Source: Sphingobacteriia bacterium 28-36-52
Lineage (GTDB): Bacteria > Bacteroidota > Bacteroidia > Chitinophagales > Chitinophagaceae
Assembly (NCBI GenBank): GCA_002281575.1
Contig: NCGN01000013.1
Span: 1-64,000 of the forward strand
Reading direction: 5' to 3'
Length of the DNA stretch: 64,000 bases
The notes beneath the pieces are model-generated. The model made no database searches and was not told the origin of the DNA. It saw only the letters and a program-made list of their open reading frames with translations. Positions 39,441-49,469 of the stretch are shown here, piece after piece. Both the position numbers and the translations under genes were made by a program. Numbering within the stretch: position 1 is the first letter of the stretch; each line of letters begins with the position of its first letter.

Positions 39441-40028
39441 ATGAAAAATTTTATAACTGGTCTAACCCTTGCAACAGCTATTGGTGTTGCTGTTTTATTT
39501 TATTTACATTTTTCTGGCAGCAAATCTCCTGCTGCTTCTGCTGGAAGCACTGTTAGTGCTAGTGCAGGTGGATTTAGAATTGCTTACTTTGAGTCTGATT
39601 CTATCCAAAATAATTTCGAGTATTTCAAAGAAGTACGTTCGGCACTTCAAGTAAAAGACCAAGCAAATGCTAAGCAATTGAATGAGTTAAAAAATGTTTT
39701 TACCAATAAGTACCAAGAGTTACAGCGAGTTGGTCAAAACCTTTCTCAGGCAGAATTAGCAAGCAAACAACAAGAATTGGTTCAAATGGAGCGTACTTAT
39801 CAGGGTAAAGAGCAAATGATGGCTCAAGAAATGCAAGATGAGAGTTTTAAAAAATTACAAGACGTAAAGAAAAAGATAGAAGACTATCTTAAAGAGTACA
39901 ATAAAGACAAAGGGTATGCATATATTTTTTCAAGTGCACCTGAGTTTATGTATTTAAAAGACAGTGCTTTTAATATTACAGACGATTTAGTAAAGGGATT
40001 AAATAAGTTGTATCCTAAGAAGCCTTAA
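39441..40028 (+). CDS. OmpH/Skp-family periplasmic chaperone-like protein
   Basis: 195 residues with an N-terminal signal or single anchor (FITGLTLATAIGVAVLFYLHF) and a Ser/Ala-rich linker. The rest is the Skp/OmpH coiled coil: FRIAYFESDSIQNNFEYF at the start, long Gln/Lys/Glu helices between about 80 and 155, and an AYIFSSAPEFMYLKDSAFNITDDLVKGLN end that is typical for the Bacteroidota version. It probably holds outer membrane proteins in the periplasm. Its terminator abuts the next gene. Confidence 0.88.
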   Translation: MKNFITGLTLATAIGVAVLFYLHFSGSKSPAASAGSTVSASAGGFRIAYFESDSIQNNFEYFKEVRSALQVKDQANAKQLNELKNVFTNKYQELQRVGQNLSQAELASKQQELVQMERTYQGKEQMMAQEMQDESFKKLQDVKKKIEDYLKEYNKDKGYAYIFSSAPEFMYLKDSAFNITDDLVKGLNKLYPKKP

Positions 40029-40055
40029 TGGTTCAATCATATTTATTATCTTCAT

Positions 40056-40088
40056 TCCCGCCTCTTTAAAACTGGGGCGGGATTTTTT
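40056..40088 (+). terminator. Intrinsic terminator of the OmpH gene, touching the permease start
   Basis: TCCCGCCTC (40056-40064) / GGGGCGGGA (40074-40082), 9-nt loop, then six T directly followed by the ATG at 40089. The arrangement repeats that of rpsU/xerC. Confidence 0.8.
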
Positions 40089-41522
40089 ATGGCAGAAACC
40101 ACCACTTCTTTTAAACCCACGTTGGGATTGCTTGATGCTACCATGTTAGTTGCAGGCAGTATGATTGGGTCAGGAATATTTATCGTAAGTGCAGATATTA
40201 CCCGGAATGTAGGTAGTGCAGGCTGGCTAATTGCAGTATGGTTGTTAACCGGATTTATGACTTTAACTGCAGCTTTAAGTTATGGAGAATTAAGTGCAAT
40301 GTTCCCAAAAGCTGGTGGTCAATATGTTTATTTAAAGGAGTCTTATAATAAGCTAACAGGCTTTTTGTACGGATGGAGTTTTTTCTCTGTTATTCAAACA
40401 GGTACTATTGCAGCTGTGGGTGTTGCTTTTTGTAAGTTTGCAGCCTATTTCTTTCCCGTATTAGAAATGAATGAATCAGATGTGTTGTTTTTATTAGGGC
40501 CATTCAAAATTTATCCAGCACAGTTTGTTTCTATATTTATAATTGTTTTGCTCACTTATATAAATACAAAAGGTGTTCAAGGTGGTAAAATGATTCAAAC
40601 AGTATTTACTGTAACAAAATTGCTTTCTTTATTTGGGTTGATAGTATTTGGTTTTATTCTTGGCGCAAATGCTGATGTATGGAATGCCAATTGGACGGAT
40701 GCATGGACCATGAAGTCTATGACCAAGGGAACTGGTGAATTGTCTGCAGCTATTATAGTGCCTGTTTTAGGTGCAGGTGCTTTAGGAGCCATAGCAGCTT
40801 CAATGGTGGGTTCTATATTTAGTAGTGACGCATGGAATAATGTAACTTTTATTGCAGGGGAAATTAAGAATCCACAAAAGAATATTGGCCTCAGTTTGTT
40901 TTTAGGTACACTAATAGTTACCCTCATTTATGTTTCAGCCAACTTGATGTACTTAAGTGTACTTCCATTAGATCAGATTGCTTTTGCTGAATCTGATAGG
41001 GTAGCTGTTACTGCATCTAATATTATTTTTGGAGGGATTGGTACTTATATTATTGCTGCAATGATTATGGTTTCAACATTTGGTTGTAACAATGGGTTAA
41101 TTCTTGCAGGCGCAAGAGTATATTATACCATGGCACAAGATGGTTTGTTCTTTAGAAAAGCAGGGGAGTTAAATAAAAATGCAGTTCCAGAATGGGCTTT
41201 GTGGGCGCAATGTATTGTGGCTTCATTGTTGTGCTTAAGTGGGAGATATGGAGATTTATTAGACATGGTATCTTTTATTGTAGTTATATTTTACGTGTTA
41301 ACCATTGCAGGTATTTTTATACTACGTAAAACAAGGCCAGATATACCACGACCATATAAAGCAATTGGGTATCCAATATTGCCTGCTATTTATATGTTGA
41401 TGGGTATTAGTTTTTGTGTGCTATTAATCATTTACAAGCCTCAATTTACTTGGCCTGGGTTAATTATTACTTTGCTGGGTATACCTTTATATTATATTGC
41501 TGTTCGTAATGCAAAAAAATAA
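40089..41522 (+). CDS. Amino acid permease, APC superfamily
   Basis: 477 residues with about 12 membrane helices. The first helix contains MLVAGSMIGSGIFIV, the unwound G-S-G substrate site of the APC fold, and helix 6 has SIFSSDAWNNVTFIAGEIKNPQKN, the usual conserved loop of this family. It resembles LAT-type exchangers or basic/neutral amino acid permeases; the substrate cannot be fixed. It has no spacer after the preceding terminator, so its own promoter would lie upstream of, or inside, the OmpH gene. The heptose kinase gene follows after 3 bp. Confidence 0.9.
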   Translation: MAETTTSFKPTLGLLDATMLVAGSMIGSGIFIVSADITRNVGSAGWLIAVWLLTGFMTLTAALSYGELSAMFPKAGGQYVYLKESYNKLTGFLYGWSFFSVIQTGTIAAVGVAFCKFAAYFFPVLEMNESDVLFLLGPFKIYPAQFVSIFIIVLLTYINTKGVQGGKMIQTVFTVTKLLSLFGLIVFGFILGANADVWNANWTDAWTMKSMTKGTGELSAAIIVPVLGAGALGAIAASMVGSIFSSDAWNNVTFIAGEIKNPQKNIGLSLFLGTLIVTLIYVSANLMYLSVLPLDQIAFAESDRVAVTASNIIFGGIGTYIIAAMIMVSTFGCNNGLILAGARVYYTMAQDGLFFRKAGELNKNAVPEWALWAQCIVASLLCLSGRYGDLLDMVSFIVVIFYVLTIAGIFILRKTRPDIPRPYKAIGYPILPAIYMLMGISFCVLLIIYKPQFTWPGLIITLLGIPLYYIAVRNAKK

Positions 41523-41525
41523 CAG

Positions 41526-42518
41526 ATGAACTTTGATCAGTTGTTTGCGAGTTTTACAAACACCCAAGTGTTGATTGTTGGGGATGTTATGCTCGATACT
41601 TATTGGTGGGGTAATGTTGACCGAATTTCTCCAGAAGCCCCTGTTCCAGTGGTAGCTTTAAACCGAAAAGAATATAGGGTAGGAGGCGCTGCTAATGTTG
41701 CCTTAAATACAGCTTCATTAGGGGCAAAAACGGCTGTCATTTCAATAATAGGGCAAGATCAAGATGGTGATCAGTTGATACAATTAATGGAACAGAATGG
41801 CATTAATACCGCAAATATTATTCGTTCAGCTGATCGCATAACTACCAACAAGATGCGTATCATGGGAAGAAATCAGCAAATGATGCGACTGGATGCAGAA
41901 ATGATTGATGATATAAAATTGTCTTTGGAAAATCAATTATTGAATACAGTTAAAAATTTTATCATTAAAAATAAACCTGCTATTCTTATTTTTGAGGATT
42001 ATAATAAGGGGGTCCTTACACAAAATCTTATTACAGAAATAACTAAAATTTGTAATCAACACCAAATTTTTACTGCAGTAGACCCCAAGAAAAAAAATTT
42101 CCTATCTTATAAGGACGTAACATTGTTTAAACCCAATTTAAAAGAGGTTAAAGAGGGTCTTAATATTAATGTTGAGCACAGCAATCTAGAGAGAATGCAG
42201 CATATTCATCATGTGCTAAAAGAAGTATTAGGGCATTCAATTTCATTAATTACTTTATCTGAAAAAGGGGTCTTTTATCAACAGGAAAATGAAGCTTTAA
42301 TTATACCTACGCATATTAGAAATATAGCCGATGTGAGTGGAGCCGGAGACACTGTGATTGCAGTAGCTTCATTGGTTTATGCAGTAACTCAAAATATACA
42401 TTTAGCTGCTGAAATGGCTAATATTGCAGGCGGTTTAGTTTGTGAGGAAGTTGGAACTGTTGCTATTAATCAAAGCAGATTATTAGCTGAATGTAAAATG
42501 CTTCTGTTTAAAGAGTAA
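41526..42518 (+). CDS. rfaE1: D-glycero-beta-D-manno-heptose-7-phosphate kinase
   Basis: 330 residues, PfkB-family kinase, equal to the N-terminal half of E. coli HldE. LIVGDVMLDTYWWGNVDRISPEAPVPVV is the diagnostic start, GGAANVALN binds sugar, and DVSGAGDTVIAVASLV has the GAGD catalytic Asp. It phosphorylates heptose-7-phosphate at C1 for ADP-heptose of the LPS core or for heptose-containing glycans. The adenylyltransferase half is not here. Together with waaA it supports an LPS producer. Confidence 0.93.
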   Translation: MNFDQLFASFTNTQVLIVGDVMLDTYWWGNVDRISPEAPVPVVALNRKEYRVGGAANVALNTASLGAKTAVISIIGQDQDGDQLIQLMEQNGINTANIIRSADRITTNKMRIMGRNQQMMRLDAEMIDDIKLSLENQLLNTVKNFIIKNKPAILIFEDYNKGVLTQNLITEITKICNQHQIFTAVDPKKKNFLSYKDVTLFKPNLKEVKEGLNINVEHSNLERMQHIHHVLKEVLGHSISLITLSEKGVFYQQENEALIIPTHIRNIADVSGAGDTVIAVASLVYAVTQNIHLAAEMANIAGGLVCEEVGTVAINQSRLLAECKMLLFKE

Positions 42519-42632
42519 TTAGTGATTTGTTACTAAATGGTATTGAATCTTTAATTCTTTCTAATGACTATTGGTATAATTTAGAATCTTTTTGCCTTCT
42601 TAATTTTTACTTTCGTAACTAAATCTATTAGA

Positions 42633-43580
42633 ATGTCGAATTTTACAATAGTAGTTCATGGAGGTGCGGGTACCATATTAAAAGAAGATATGACACCTTC
42701 TTTGGAACAAGCCTATTCTGAAGTGTTACAAGAAGCATTAGATAAAAGTTATACTGTTTTAGAAAAAGGGGGTACTGCTGTTAATGCCGTTAAAGCTGCG
42801 CTAATAGTATTAGAAGACAATGTATTATTTAATGCAGGAAAGGGCTCTGTGTTTACTAAAAAAGGCGTACAGGAAATGGATGCAGCCATTATGGATGGTT
42901 CTAATTTAGCAGCAGGAGCAGTTTGTGGAGTGCGTAATGTGCGTAATCCAATTGAATTGGCTACTGAAGTAATGCTACATAGTAACCACGTTTTTTTAAG
43001 TGGAAAAGGGGCCAATGATTTTGCCATAAAACAAGGCGTTAAATTAGAACCTGACGAGTACTTTTTCTCTCAGTTTAGGTACGATCAATGGAAGGCCATA
43101 CGTGATTCGGATAATTACTCCTTAGACCACACCAATCATCAATTAGAAGAATTAATGCGCGATAAGAAATTTGGTACCATTGGTGCAGTTGCACTTGATG
43201 GAATGGGTAATATAGCGGCAGCAACTTCTACAGGAGGAATGACCAATAAAAAATATGGTAGAATAGGCGATAGCCCTTTAATAGGGGCAGGAACTTATGC
43301 TAATAATAAAACATGCGCAATTAGCTGTACAGGTCATGGTGAAATGTTTATTAGGTCGGTAGCATCTTACGATGTTAGTTGCTTAATGGAGTACAAAGGT
43401 TGTTCTTTGGAAGAAGCAATGAATATAGTTGTACATGATAAATTAATGTCTATACAAGGTGAAGGAGGAATGATTGGGGTTGATGCTAAAGGCAATTCCG
43501 CAATGGTTTTTAATAGTGCTGGGATGTATCGTGGAGTAAAAAATAGCAAAGGAGTAAATATGGTAGCAATTTATAAATAA
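42633..43580 (+). CDS. iaaA: Isoaspartyl peptidase / type 2 L-asparaginase
   Basis: 315 residues of the Ntn-hydrolase family. The autocleavage site is Gly-Thr182 in KKFGTIGAVALD, where Thr182 becomes the nucleophile; the N-terminal half shows VVHGGAGTI and NAGKGSVFTKKGVQEMDAAIMDG, and the C-terminal half STGGMTNKKYGRIGDSPLIGAGTYA. It removes beta-aspartyl residues. In organisms with cyanophycin this enzyme class can split the beta-Asp-Arg released by CphB, whose gene is in this window at 15693. No signal peptide, so cytoplasmic. Confidence 0.93.
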   Translation: MSNFTIVVHGGAGTILKEDMTPSLEQAYSEVLQEALDKSYTVLEKGGTAVNAVKAALIVLEDNVLFNAGKGSVFTKKGVQEMDAAIMDGSNLAAGAVCGVRNVRNPIELATEVMLHSNHVFLSGKGANDFAIKQGVKLEPDEYFFSQFRYDQWKAIRDSDNYSLDHTNHQLEELMRDKKFGTIGAVALDGMGNIAAATSTGGMTNKKYGRIGDSPLIGAGTYANNKTCAISCTGHGEMFIRSVASYDVSCLMEYKGCSLEEAMNIVVHDKLMSIQGEGGMIGVDAKGNSAMVFNSAGMYRGVKNSKGVNMVAIYK

Positions 43581-43589
43581 CTTGCAACC

Positions 43590-44306
43590 GTGCAAAAAAT
43601 AGCGATTATAACGGCTGGTGGCTCGGGTACTAGAATGGGTAGTTCAATACCTAAACAATTCTTATTGTTGAATCAAAAGCCCTTGTTATGGTATACCATT
43701 CATGCTTTTATTGAAGCTTATAGCGATATAAACATCCTATTAGTTGTACCCAAAGATTATTTAACTGCGGGAGAACAATTGGTAAATGAATTGAATATTA
43801 CAAACCAAGCAACAGTAGTGGTGGGTGGCTCAACTCGATTTCACTCTGTTCAAAATGGCATAAAACTAATCAAAAACCCTGCAGTGGTTTTTGTGCATGA
43901 TGGTGTAAGGTGCTTAATAACGCCTGATTTAATAAGGCGTTGTTTTGAACAAACAATCGAAAAAGGATCCGCTATACCTGCAGTCACATGTACTGATAGT
44001 GTTCGTATAGTTGAAAATGATTCGCATGCTGCTATTAATAGAGATCAGGTTAAAATAATACAGACCCCTCAAACTTTTTTATCTTCCATTTTAATTAATG
44101 CTTTTAATCAACCATATCAGGAACTTTTTACAGATGAAGCTACTGTTGTTGAAGCCTTAGGTGAGTCTGTTCATTTAATTGAAGGCGAATATAGCAATCT
44201 AAAAGTTACGAGACCAGCAGATTTACTAGTAGCAAATGCCGTATTAGAAGAGCGGAACAAATGGTCTCAAGGAATTAATGAAAGCGGGAAGGGCAATTTA
44301 TTGTAG
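43590..44306 (+). CDS. ispD: 2-C-methyl-D-erythritol 4-phosphate cytidylyltransferase
   Basis: 238 residues, starting with GTG at 43590 because the family start QKIAIITAGGSGTRMG follows at once. The CTP-binding loop is AGGSGTRMGSSIPKQFL, VFVHDGVRCL binds the sugar, and QTPQTFLS with DEATVVEALG belong to the active site. Third step of the MEP isoprenoid route. The last 40 bp overlap the convergent gene that ends at 44267. Confidence 0.93.
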   Translation: MQKIAIITAGGSGTRMGSSIPKQFLLLNQKPLLWYTIHAFIEAYSDINILLVVPKDYLTAGEQLVNELNITNQATVVVGGSTRFHSVQNGIKLIKNPAVVFVHDGVRCLITPDLIRRCFEQTIEKGSAIPAVTCTDSVRIVENDSHAAINRDQVKIIQTPQTFLSSILINAFNQPYQELFTDEATVVEALGESVHLIEGEYSNLKVTRPADLLVANAVLEERNKWSQGINESGKGNLL

Positions 44307-45184
44307 TGCCATAGATAATAAATTTCTTCATAACATCCGAACCCTTCATAGAATTGCTTAATTCCTAGAATGGAAGATCCTTCGAAATCAAGGATCAATT
44401 CTTTTTCTGAAAACTCCTGGATCACTTGGTAAAATAACAGGTGATTGGCTTTTTCAGTTTTTCCCATATCGCTGGTAGCATTCATTATATTATAAATTCG
44501 TTTTTCATCTTTTAAGAATAGAGCAGACGACAACAAGTCTCCTTGGTCATTCATTACAGCCCTTGTAAAACAATTCTGATTAATCTTTAAAACATTATTG
44601 CAATACGCTTCTAGACGTTGGTAATTAGACTCAACTATATGTGGCGTTTTAGAACCATTAATGGATAAATAAAAAGATATTGCTTTTTTGATGGGTATGA
44701 TTTCTGTATAAATTAATCCATTTTTCAGCGCCTTTTGAGCGTTCTGTAAATGATCTTTTCTAAACATCAATTTTATTTGTTCAAATGGGCGCTCTAAGTT
44801 CAAAAGTAAGTTAGGCTTAGGGGATGCTTTAGTAATTTTTGCAGGTACACCATTACCAGCATTCAATAAAATGCTGCCATATCTATAAGTAGAATAAATC
44901 CTTTTAACTATTCTTTCAACATGAGCATGTAGTGGCGCGCCAATAAATCCTAGTTGTTGCGTAAATGCAGGCGTATAAGCATATTTTATTCCTGCTTTGG
45001 TTCTCCAAGGGATGGGCATTATAGTTTCATAATCATTAATAACCAATCCATCCCAATGGTCTGAAACAAAGTCTAAATAATTGCTTTGTGCGTATATTAG
45101 TCCATTTGATGATTGGGAAACCCGTTGGTTCCATTTCTCTATGTTAATTTGTACTGATGGTAATATTTCAATTTTATATTTCAA
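44267..45184 (-). CDS. GNAT/FemAB-like acyltransferase family protein
   Basis: 305 residues without signal peptide. Layout suggests two GNAT folds as in FemAB-like proteins: the first half has YAQSNYLDFVSDHWDGLV, and the second half FEQIKLMFRKDHLQNAQKAL, FTRAVMNDQGDLLSSALFLKD, and LILDFEGSSILGIKQFYEGFG, the last being typical of FemAB/GNAT enzymes in Bacteroidota polysaccharide loci. It starts 6 bp after the sugar transferase gene, so it probably modifies the same glycan or a peptide. The exact acyl group is unknown. Its 3' end overlaps ispD by 40 bp. Confidence 0.7.
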   Translation of the reverse strand: MKYKIEILPSVQINIEKWNQRVSQSSNGLIYAQSNYLDFVSDHWDGLVINDYETIMPIPWRTKAGIKYAYTPAFTQQLGFIGAPLHAHVERIVKRIYSTYRYGSILLNAGNGVPAKITKASPKPNLLLNLERPFEQIKLMFRKDHLQNAQKALKNGLIYTEIIPIKKAISFYLSINGSKTPHIVESNYQRLEAYCNNVLKINQNCFTRAVMNDQGDLLSSALFLKDEKRIYNIMNATSDMGKTEKANHLLFYQVIQEFSEKELILDFEGSSILGIKQFYEGFGCYEEIYYLWHYNKLPFPLSLIP

Positions 45185-45190
45185 GTAAGC

Positions 45191-46606
45191 TTATTTTCCT
45201 TTTCCAGAAAGTATAATTCTAAGCGTGTGCATTAATATTTTAAAGTCGAGTAATATTGAAGCATTTTCAATATAAATTAAATCGTATTGCATTCGGTCTA
45301 ACATTTCGTCTATGGTAGATGCATACCCGAATTGTACCATTCCCCAAGAAGTAAGACCTGGTTTTGCTTTTAGCAAATATCTGTAGTAAGGTGATTTTTT
45401 TAATAGAAGATCAATATAGGTTTTTCTCTCTGGCCTTGGACCAACCAAGCTCATATCGCCTTTAAGTATATTCCATAGTTGAGGTAATTCATCCAATCTC
45501 CATTTTCTCATGAATTTACCCCAAGGTGTTATTCTTGGATCATGATCGCTAGATAATGCAGGGCCATCTTGTTCCGCATTGGCATACATGCTTCTAAACT
45601 TATAAATAATAAAAGGTTCGCCTCTAAAACCTATGCGTTCCTGTTTATAAATGGCTCCTCCTTTGGAACCCAAAGCGGTTCTTAATGCTAAATACAACAT
45701 AAGCGGACTTAATACAATTAAACCGAATAATGCAACAACTAAATCCATCAAACGCTTTATATGTTGCTCCTCCGGTGACATTGCAGCGGTTTGAATATCC
45801 ATTAACATTGCACCCAATACATTGCTGGTTTTTACCGAACCTGCTAAAATATCAATTGTATCAGGCACCATTTTTATGTCAATCTCTTTTTCTGTTAAAG
45901 CACTTACTAATTCTTCAATAATTTGTTTGTCTTTCTTTTCAATCGAAATAATTACTCTTTCAATTTGATGTTCTTCAACAATTTTTTTAATTAATTGCAC
46001 AGGTCCTAAATGTGGTATCCATTTGGATAAGCCATTTTTTGAATCATCTCCGTATATAGAAACAAATCCAATTGTTTTAAAGCCTAGATATTTAAAATTT
46101 CGATTGAGTGCTTCGAATACTTTAATTGCATTGTTATTGTTTCCTGCAATTAATGTTTTAAAATAGACTTCGCCTCTTTTGAGTGTTTTTTTTGTTTGAA
46201 ACAATAAAAGGGTTCTGGCACTTGCAATAAAGAAAAATTGTAAGATGAAATAAACAAAAAACTGATTTGCAGAAAAAATATTGCTAAAGCTCGGAAAGAA
46301 GTACAATAGTAGTGTGCCTAGCATGGAGTGCAATAAGGTTGCTGTTAGCTCGCTTAGCCTAGATTTGTCGTATAAAGACCTATTGTAACTTCCCGTGATA
46401 AAGTAAAAACAAACCCAATACAATGGGATTAGAATGAGACTTAAGATTGTATTAACCCCAACAATGTTAATATTCAAAAACGATAGAGAGCTATGGTTTT
46501 TTTCAGGATAAAAAAGAAAATACACAATAAGTACTACCAGAGAAAAAGCGAAGTCGCTAAGGACGTATAAACTAATATTTCTTCTTCTTCTAGTTTGCAT
46601 ACTCAA
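45191..46606 (-). CDS. Undecaprenyl-phosphate sugar phosphotransferase, WcaJ/WbaP type
   Basis: 471 residues. Four N-terminal membrane helices (to about residue 125), a CoA-binding-like Rossmann middle domain (about 145-260: LIAGNNNNAIKVFEALNRN), a fifth hydrophobic segment (LVVALFGLIVLSPLMLYLAL), and the catalytic bacterial transferase domain with KQERIGFRGEPFIIYKFRSM, RKWRLDELPQLWNILKGDMSLVGPRPE. It places the first sugar phosphate on undecaprenyl phosphate. It lacks the cysteine insert of the second such enzyme at 52340. Confidence 0.94.
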   Translation of the reverse strand: MSMQTRRRRNISLYVLSDFAFSLVVLIVYFLFYPEKNHSSLSFLNINIVGVNTILSLILIPLYWVCFYFITGSYNRSLYDKSRLSELTATLLHSMLGTLLLYFFPSFSNIFSANQFFVYFILQFFFIASARTLLLFQTKKTLKRGEVYFKTLIAGNNNNAIKVFEALNRNFKYLGFKTIGFVSIYGDDSKNGLSKWIPHLGPVQLIKKIVEEHQIERVIISIEKKDKQIIEELVSALTEKEIDIKMVPDTIDILAGSVKTSNVLGAMLMDIQTAAMSPEEQHIKRLMDLVVALFGLIVLSPLMLYLALRTALGSKGGAIYKQERIGFRGEPFIIYKFRSMYANAEQDGPALSSDHDPRITPWGKFMRKWRLDELPQLWNILKGDMSLVGPRPERKTYIDLLLKKSPYYRYLLKAKPGLTSWGMVQFGYASTIDEMLDRMQYDLIYIENASILLDFKILMHTLRIILSGKGK

Positions 46607-46617
46607 TTAATCAATAA

Positions 46618-47592
46618 TTAAACCAGTATGCTGGTATTGTTTATTTTCTCTAAAATTTGGTGTGCTACTTCCATAGCAAGATAGCCATCAATTTCATTAA
46701 CCTGTGTTGGTTTATTATTTAAAATTGCATCTACAAATGAAGTCAACTCTAATTTAATTGCATTCAGCGGCTCAATAGATGGTGTTGCAATTGCAATTGT
46801 TTTCTTGCCATTAGGAGTATCAATATCAAATGAGAACACATTTTCGTCTTCTGGCTGCTTAAGTTTAATAATTTCTGTTTTCTTTTCTAAGAAGTCAATG
46901 CCTATATATGCGTCTTTTTGAAAAAGTCGCATTTTTCTCATTTTCTTCATACTAATTCTACTACTTGTTAAATTAGCGACACATCCATTATTGAATTCAA
47001 TTCTTACGTTAGCAATATCTGGGGTTTCGGTCATTACTGCTACACCACTAGCTGCAATACTTTTAACATCGCTTTTAACCAAACTCAATATGATGTCTAT
47101 ATCATGAATCATTAAATCTAATATTACACTTACTTCTGTTCCTCTAGGATTAAACTGTGCCAATCTATGCACTTCAATGAACATAGGGTTTAAATTGAGA
47201 TCCTTAACTGCTAAATAGGCAGGGTTAAATCGTTCAACATGACCTACTTGTAATTTGACATTGGCTTCTCTAACCATATTTACTAAGTTCTTGCCTTCTT
47301 GTAAAGTATGGGTTATTGGTTTTTCTACAAAAACATGCTTCCCTTTTCGTACAGCTTTCATGCATATATCGTAGTGTTGATTAGTGGGGGTAATCACATC
47401 TATGATATCACAAGCGTCCATCAGCTTGTCTTCATCCATGAATCGCTTAAGGCCATATTTTTCTGTTACCTCTTTAGCATTGTCATTATTTGGATCAAAA
47501 AATCCAACTAACTTAATTCCTTCTATTTCTTTCCAGTTGTTTAGGTGGAACTTCCCCAAGTGACCAACTCCAAAAACGCCTACTTTCAGCAT
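46618..47592 (-). CDS. Gfo/Idh/MocA-family sugar oxidoreductase
   Basis: 324 residues. Rossmann start MLKVGVFGVGHLGKFHLNNW, the EKPITHTLQEGKNLV motif with the catalytic Lys, and GHVERFNPAY and VILDLMIHDIDI in the C-terminal domain. It resembles WlbA/WbpB-type enzymes that oxidise UDP-sugars, which could supply the keto sugar for the DegT aminotransferase at 4577. It ends 11 bp upstream of the sugar transferase gene. Substrate inferred only. Confidence 0.9.
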   Translation of the reverse strand: MLKVGVFGVGHLGKFHLNNWKEIEGIKLVGFFDPNNDNAKEVTEKYGLKRFMDEDKLMDACDIIDVITPTNQHYDICMKAVRKGKHVFVEKPITHTLQEGKNLVNMVREANVKLQVGHVERFNPAYLAVKDLNLNPMFIEVHRLAQFNPRGTEVSVILDLMIHDIDIILSLVKSDVKSIAASGVAVMTETPDIANVRIEFNNGCVANLTSSRISMKKMRKMRLFQKDAYIGIDFLEKKTEIIKLKQPEDENVFSFDIDTPNGKKTIAIATPSIEPLNAIKLELTSFVDAILNNKPTQVNEIDGYLAMEVAHQILEKINNTSILV

Positions 47593-47651
47593 AACTTAAT
47601 GTATCAAATGATTGGTAAATATAAATAATTCAAAAGCCATATTGCAAATTA

Positions 47652-49460
47652 TCAATGGAACATATCAAAATTGCTAACAAATGTTAAATCATTTTCGTTC
47701 TGCAATGTAGTAGCACAAGCTGCTGCATGCGGCATTTCATACTTAAAGTAAAATTGACAAGTATGAATTTTACCTTCGTAAAAAGCCTTTTTATTCAAAG
47801 GGATTTCATCTGAGTTTAATATTTCTGCAGCTTTTGTTGCCATTTTTAGCCATTGCCAACCAATTACACTATAGCTCATCATTTCTAAAAAAACAGTAGC
47901 ATCTGATAAGTATTTCTCTATTTTCCCTTCAGAAATATATTTGTTTAAATGCTTAATGGTCCAGCTAATTCTAGATAACTCATTATTCAATGTTTCAGCA
48001 TTATCTTTTAAAGCTTCAATTTGGCATGCTTTATTAATTGTGTATTCAATTTCATTCATTAATAATTGAAATGCTTTCCCTTTTTCCATTGTAACTTTTC
48101 TGCCTAATAAATCAATCGATTGTATGCCAGTAGTTCCTTCATACAATGACATGATTTTTAAATCTCGGTAATGTTGTTGAACTGGAAAATCGGTAGTGAA
48201 ACCGTATCCACCTAAGGTTTGAATGGCCAAGGCTGCAGATCTACTTCCTTGTTCTGAAGGATAAGTTTTGACAATAGGGGTTAAAATTTCTAACAACAAA
48301 AAATAGTTGTTTTTTTCTTCTTCATTATTGCTTGCATGATATAAGTCGTATAGTTTATTGCATTCAATACCCAATGATATTGAACCCTCGGCTATTGCTT
48401 TTTGTGTAAATAACATTCTTTGAATATCTGCATGTTGAATAATATTAACTGGCGGTTTACTGGGATCTTTTTCGCCTGGCAATCTGCCTTGTGGACGTTC
48501 CGTACAATACTGTAGAGAAGCCTGATAGGCTGCCATTGCAACTGATGCTGCGCATAAACCAACACTAATTCTTGCGCCATTCATCATTTGAAACATATAG
48601 CTCAATCCTTTATGTGCTTCTCCTACTAAGAATCCAATGCAATTGTTGTTGTCTCCAAAAGAAAGATGAGTGGTTGCATAACCTCTTTGCCCCATTTTTT
48701 GAAAATCTCCTGCACAATAAACATCGTTATATTCCAAGCTTCCATCTTTGTTTGGCCTGTATTTGGGTACAATAAAAAGGGAAATGCCTTTTACTCCTGC
48801 GGGGGCGCCTTCTATTCTTGCAAGGGTTAAATGAATAAAATTTGAACAAGCTTCATGCTGTCCACCAGAGATAAATATTTTTTGTCCTTTTATGGAGTAT
48901 TTGTTTTCAGTTAAAGGCTTTGCAAATGTTGCTATATCGGTTAGTGAACTTCCTGCCTGTGGTTCTGTCAGTGCCATTGTGCCCTGCCATTCTCCAGCAA
49001 ATATTTTTGGTACGTACTGTTCTAATTGTTCAATATTACCAAAGCTCGTAATAAGTCCTGCTGCACCTGCGGATAATCCTAAATAACCTTGTACGCCGTT
49101 ATTGGCTGCCTGAAATAAATGATGAGCTGTTCCAAAAATCATCTCAGGTAATTGCATTCCTCCGTGTTCAAACATTGCGCTTCCTCCAATCCATCCCTGT
49201 TCCGCGGATACCCCAATCATTCTTTTTAGTGCTGGATGTGTCAACACATTTCCCTTACCATCATAAGTAGCAGGTGTTGCATCCATTTCTTTAAAAAATG
49301 GGGCAAATTCTTGATCTGCCAACAACTTGGCAGATTCAATCATCATCCATGCTTGCTCTTCATTTAAATGAGCAAAACGTTCATAACTAAATAGTTGATT
49401 AATTGGGTGAACGTTAAATAGAAGGAATTTCAACAATTCCATATTGGTATAATTGGCCAT
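47652..49460 (-). CDS. Acyl-CoA dehydrogenase, large Bacteroidota type
   Basis: 602 residues, about 200 longer than the mitochondrial enzymes because of a C-terminal helical extension. FAD/substrate region MALTEPQAGSSLTDI, KIFISGGQHE, and MSLYEGTTGIQSIDLLGRK with the catalytic Glu of YEGT are visible. It desaturates acyl-CoA in fatty-acid breakdown. It starts 9 bp after the fusion protein gene, implying one operon and joint acyl-CoA metabolism. Confidence 0.92.
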   Translation of the reverse strand: MANYTNMELLKFLLFNVHPINQLFSYERFAHLNEEQAWMMIESAKLLADQEFAPFFKEMDATPATYDGKGNVLTHPALKRMIGVSAEQGWIGGSAMFEHGGMQLPEMIFGTAHHLFQAANNGVQGYLGLSAGAAGLITSFGNIEQLEQYVPKIFAGEWQGTMALTEPQAGSSLTDIATFAKPLTENKYSIKGQKIFISGGQHEACSNFIHLTLARIEGAPAGVKGISLFIVPKYRPNKDGSLEYNDVYCAGDFQKMGQRGYATTHLSFGDNNNCIGFLVGEAHKGLSYMFQMMNGARISVGLCAASVAMAAYQASLQYCTERPQGRLPGEKDPSKPPVNIIQHADIQRMLFTQKAIAEGSISLGIECNKLYDLYHASNNEEEKNNYFLLLEILTPIVKTYPSEQGSRSAALAIQTLGGYGFTTDFPVQQHYRDLKIMSLYEGTTGIQSIDLLGRKVTMEKGKAFQLLMNEIEYTINKACQIEALKDNAETLNNELSRISWTIKHLNKYISEGKIEKYLSDATVFLEMMSYSVIGWQWLKMATKAAEILNSDEIPLNKKAFYEGKIHTCQFYFKYEMPHAAACATTLQNENDLTFVSNFDMFH

Positions 49461-49469
49461 GTTTATATT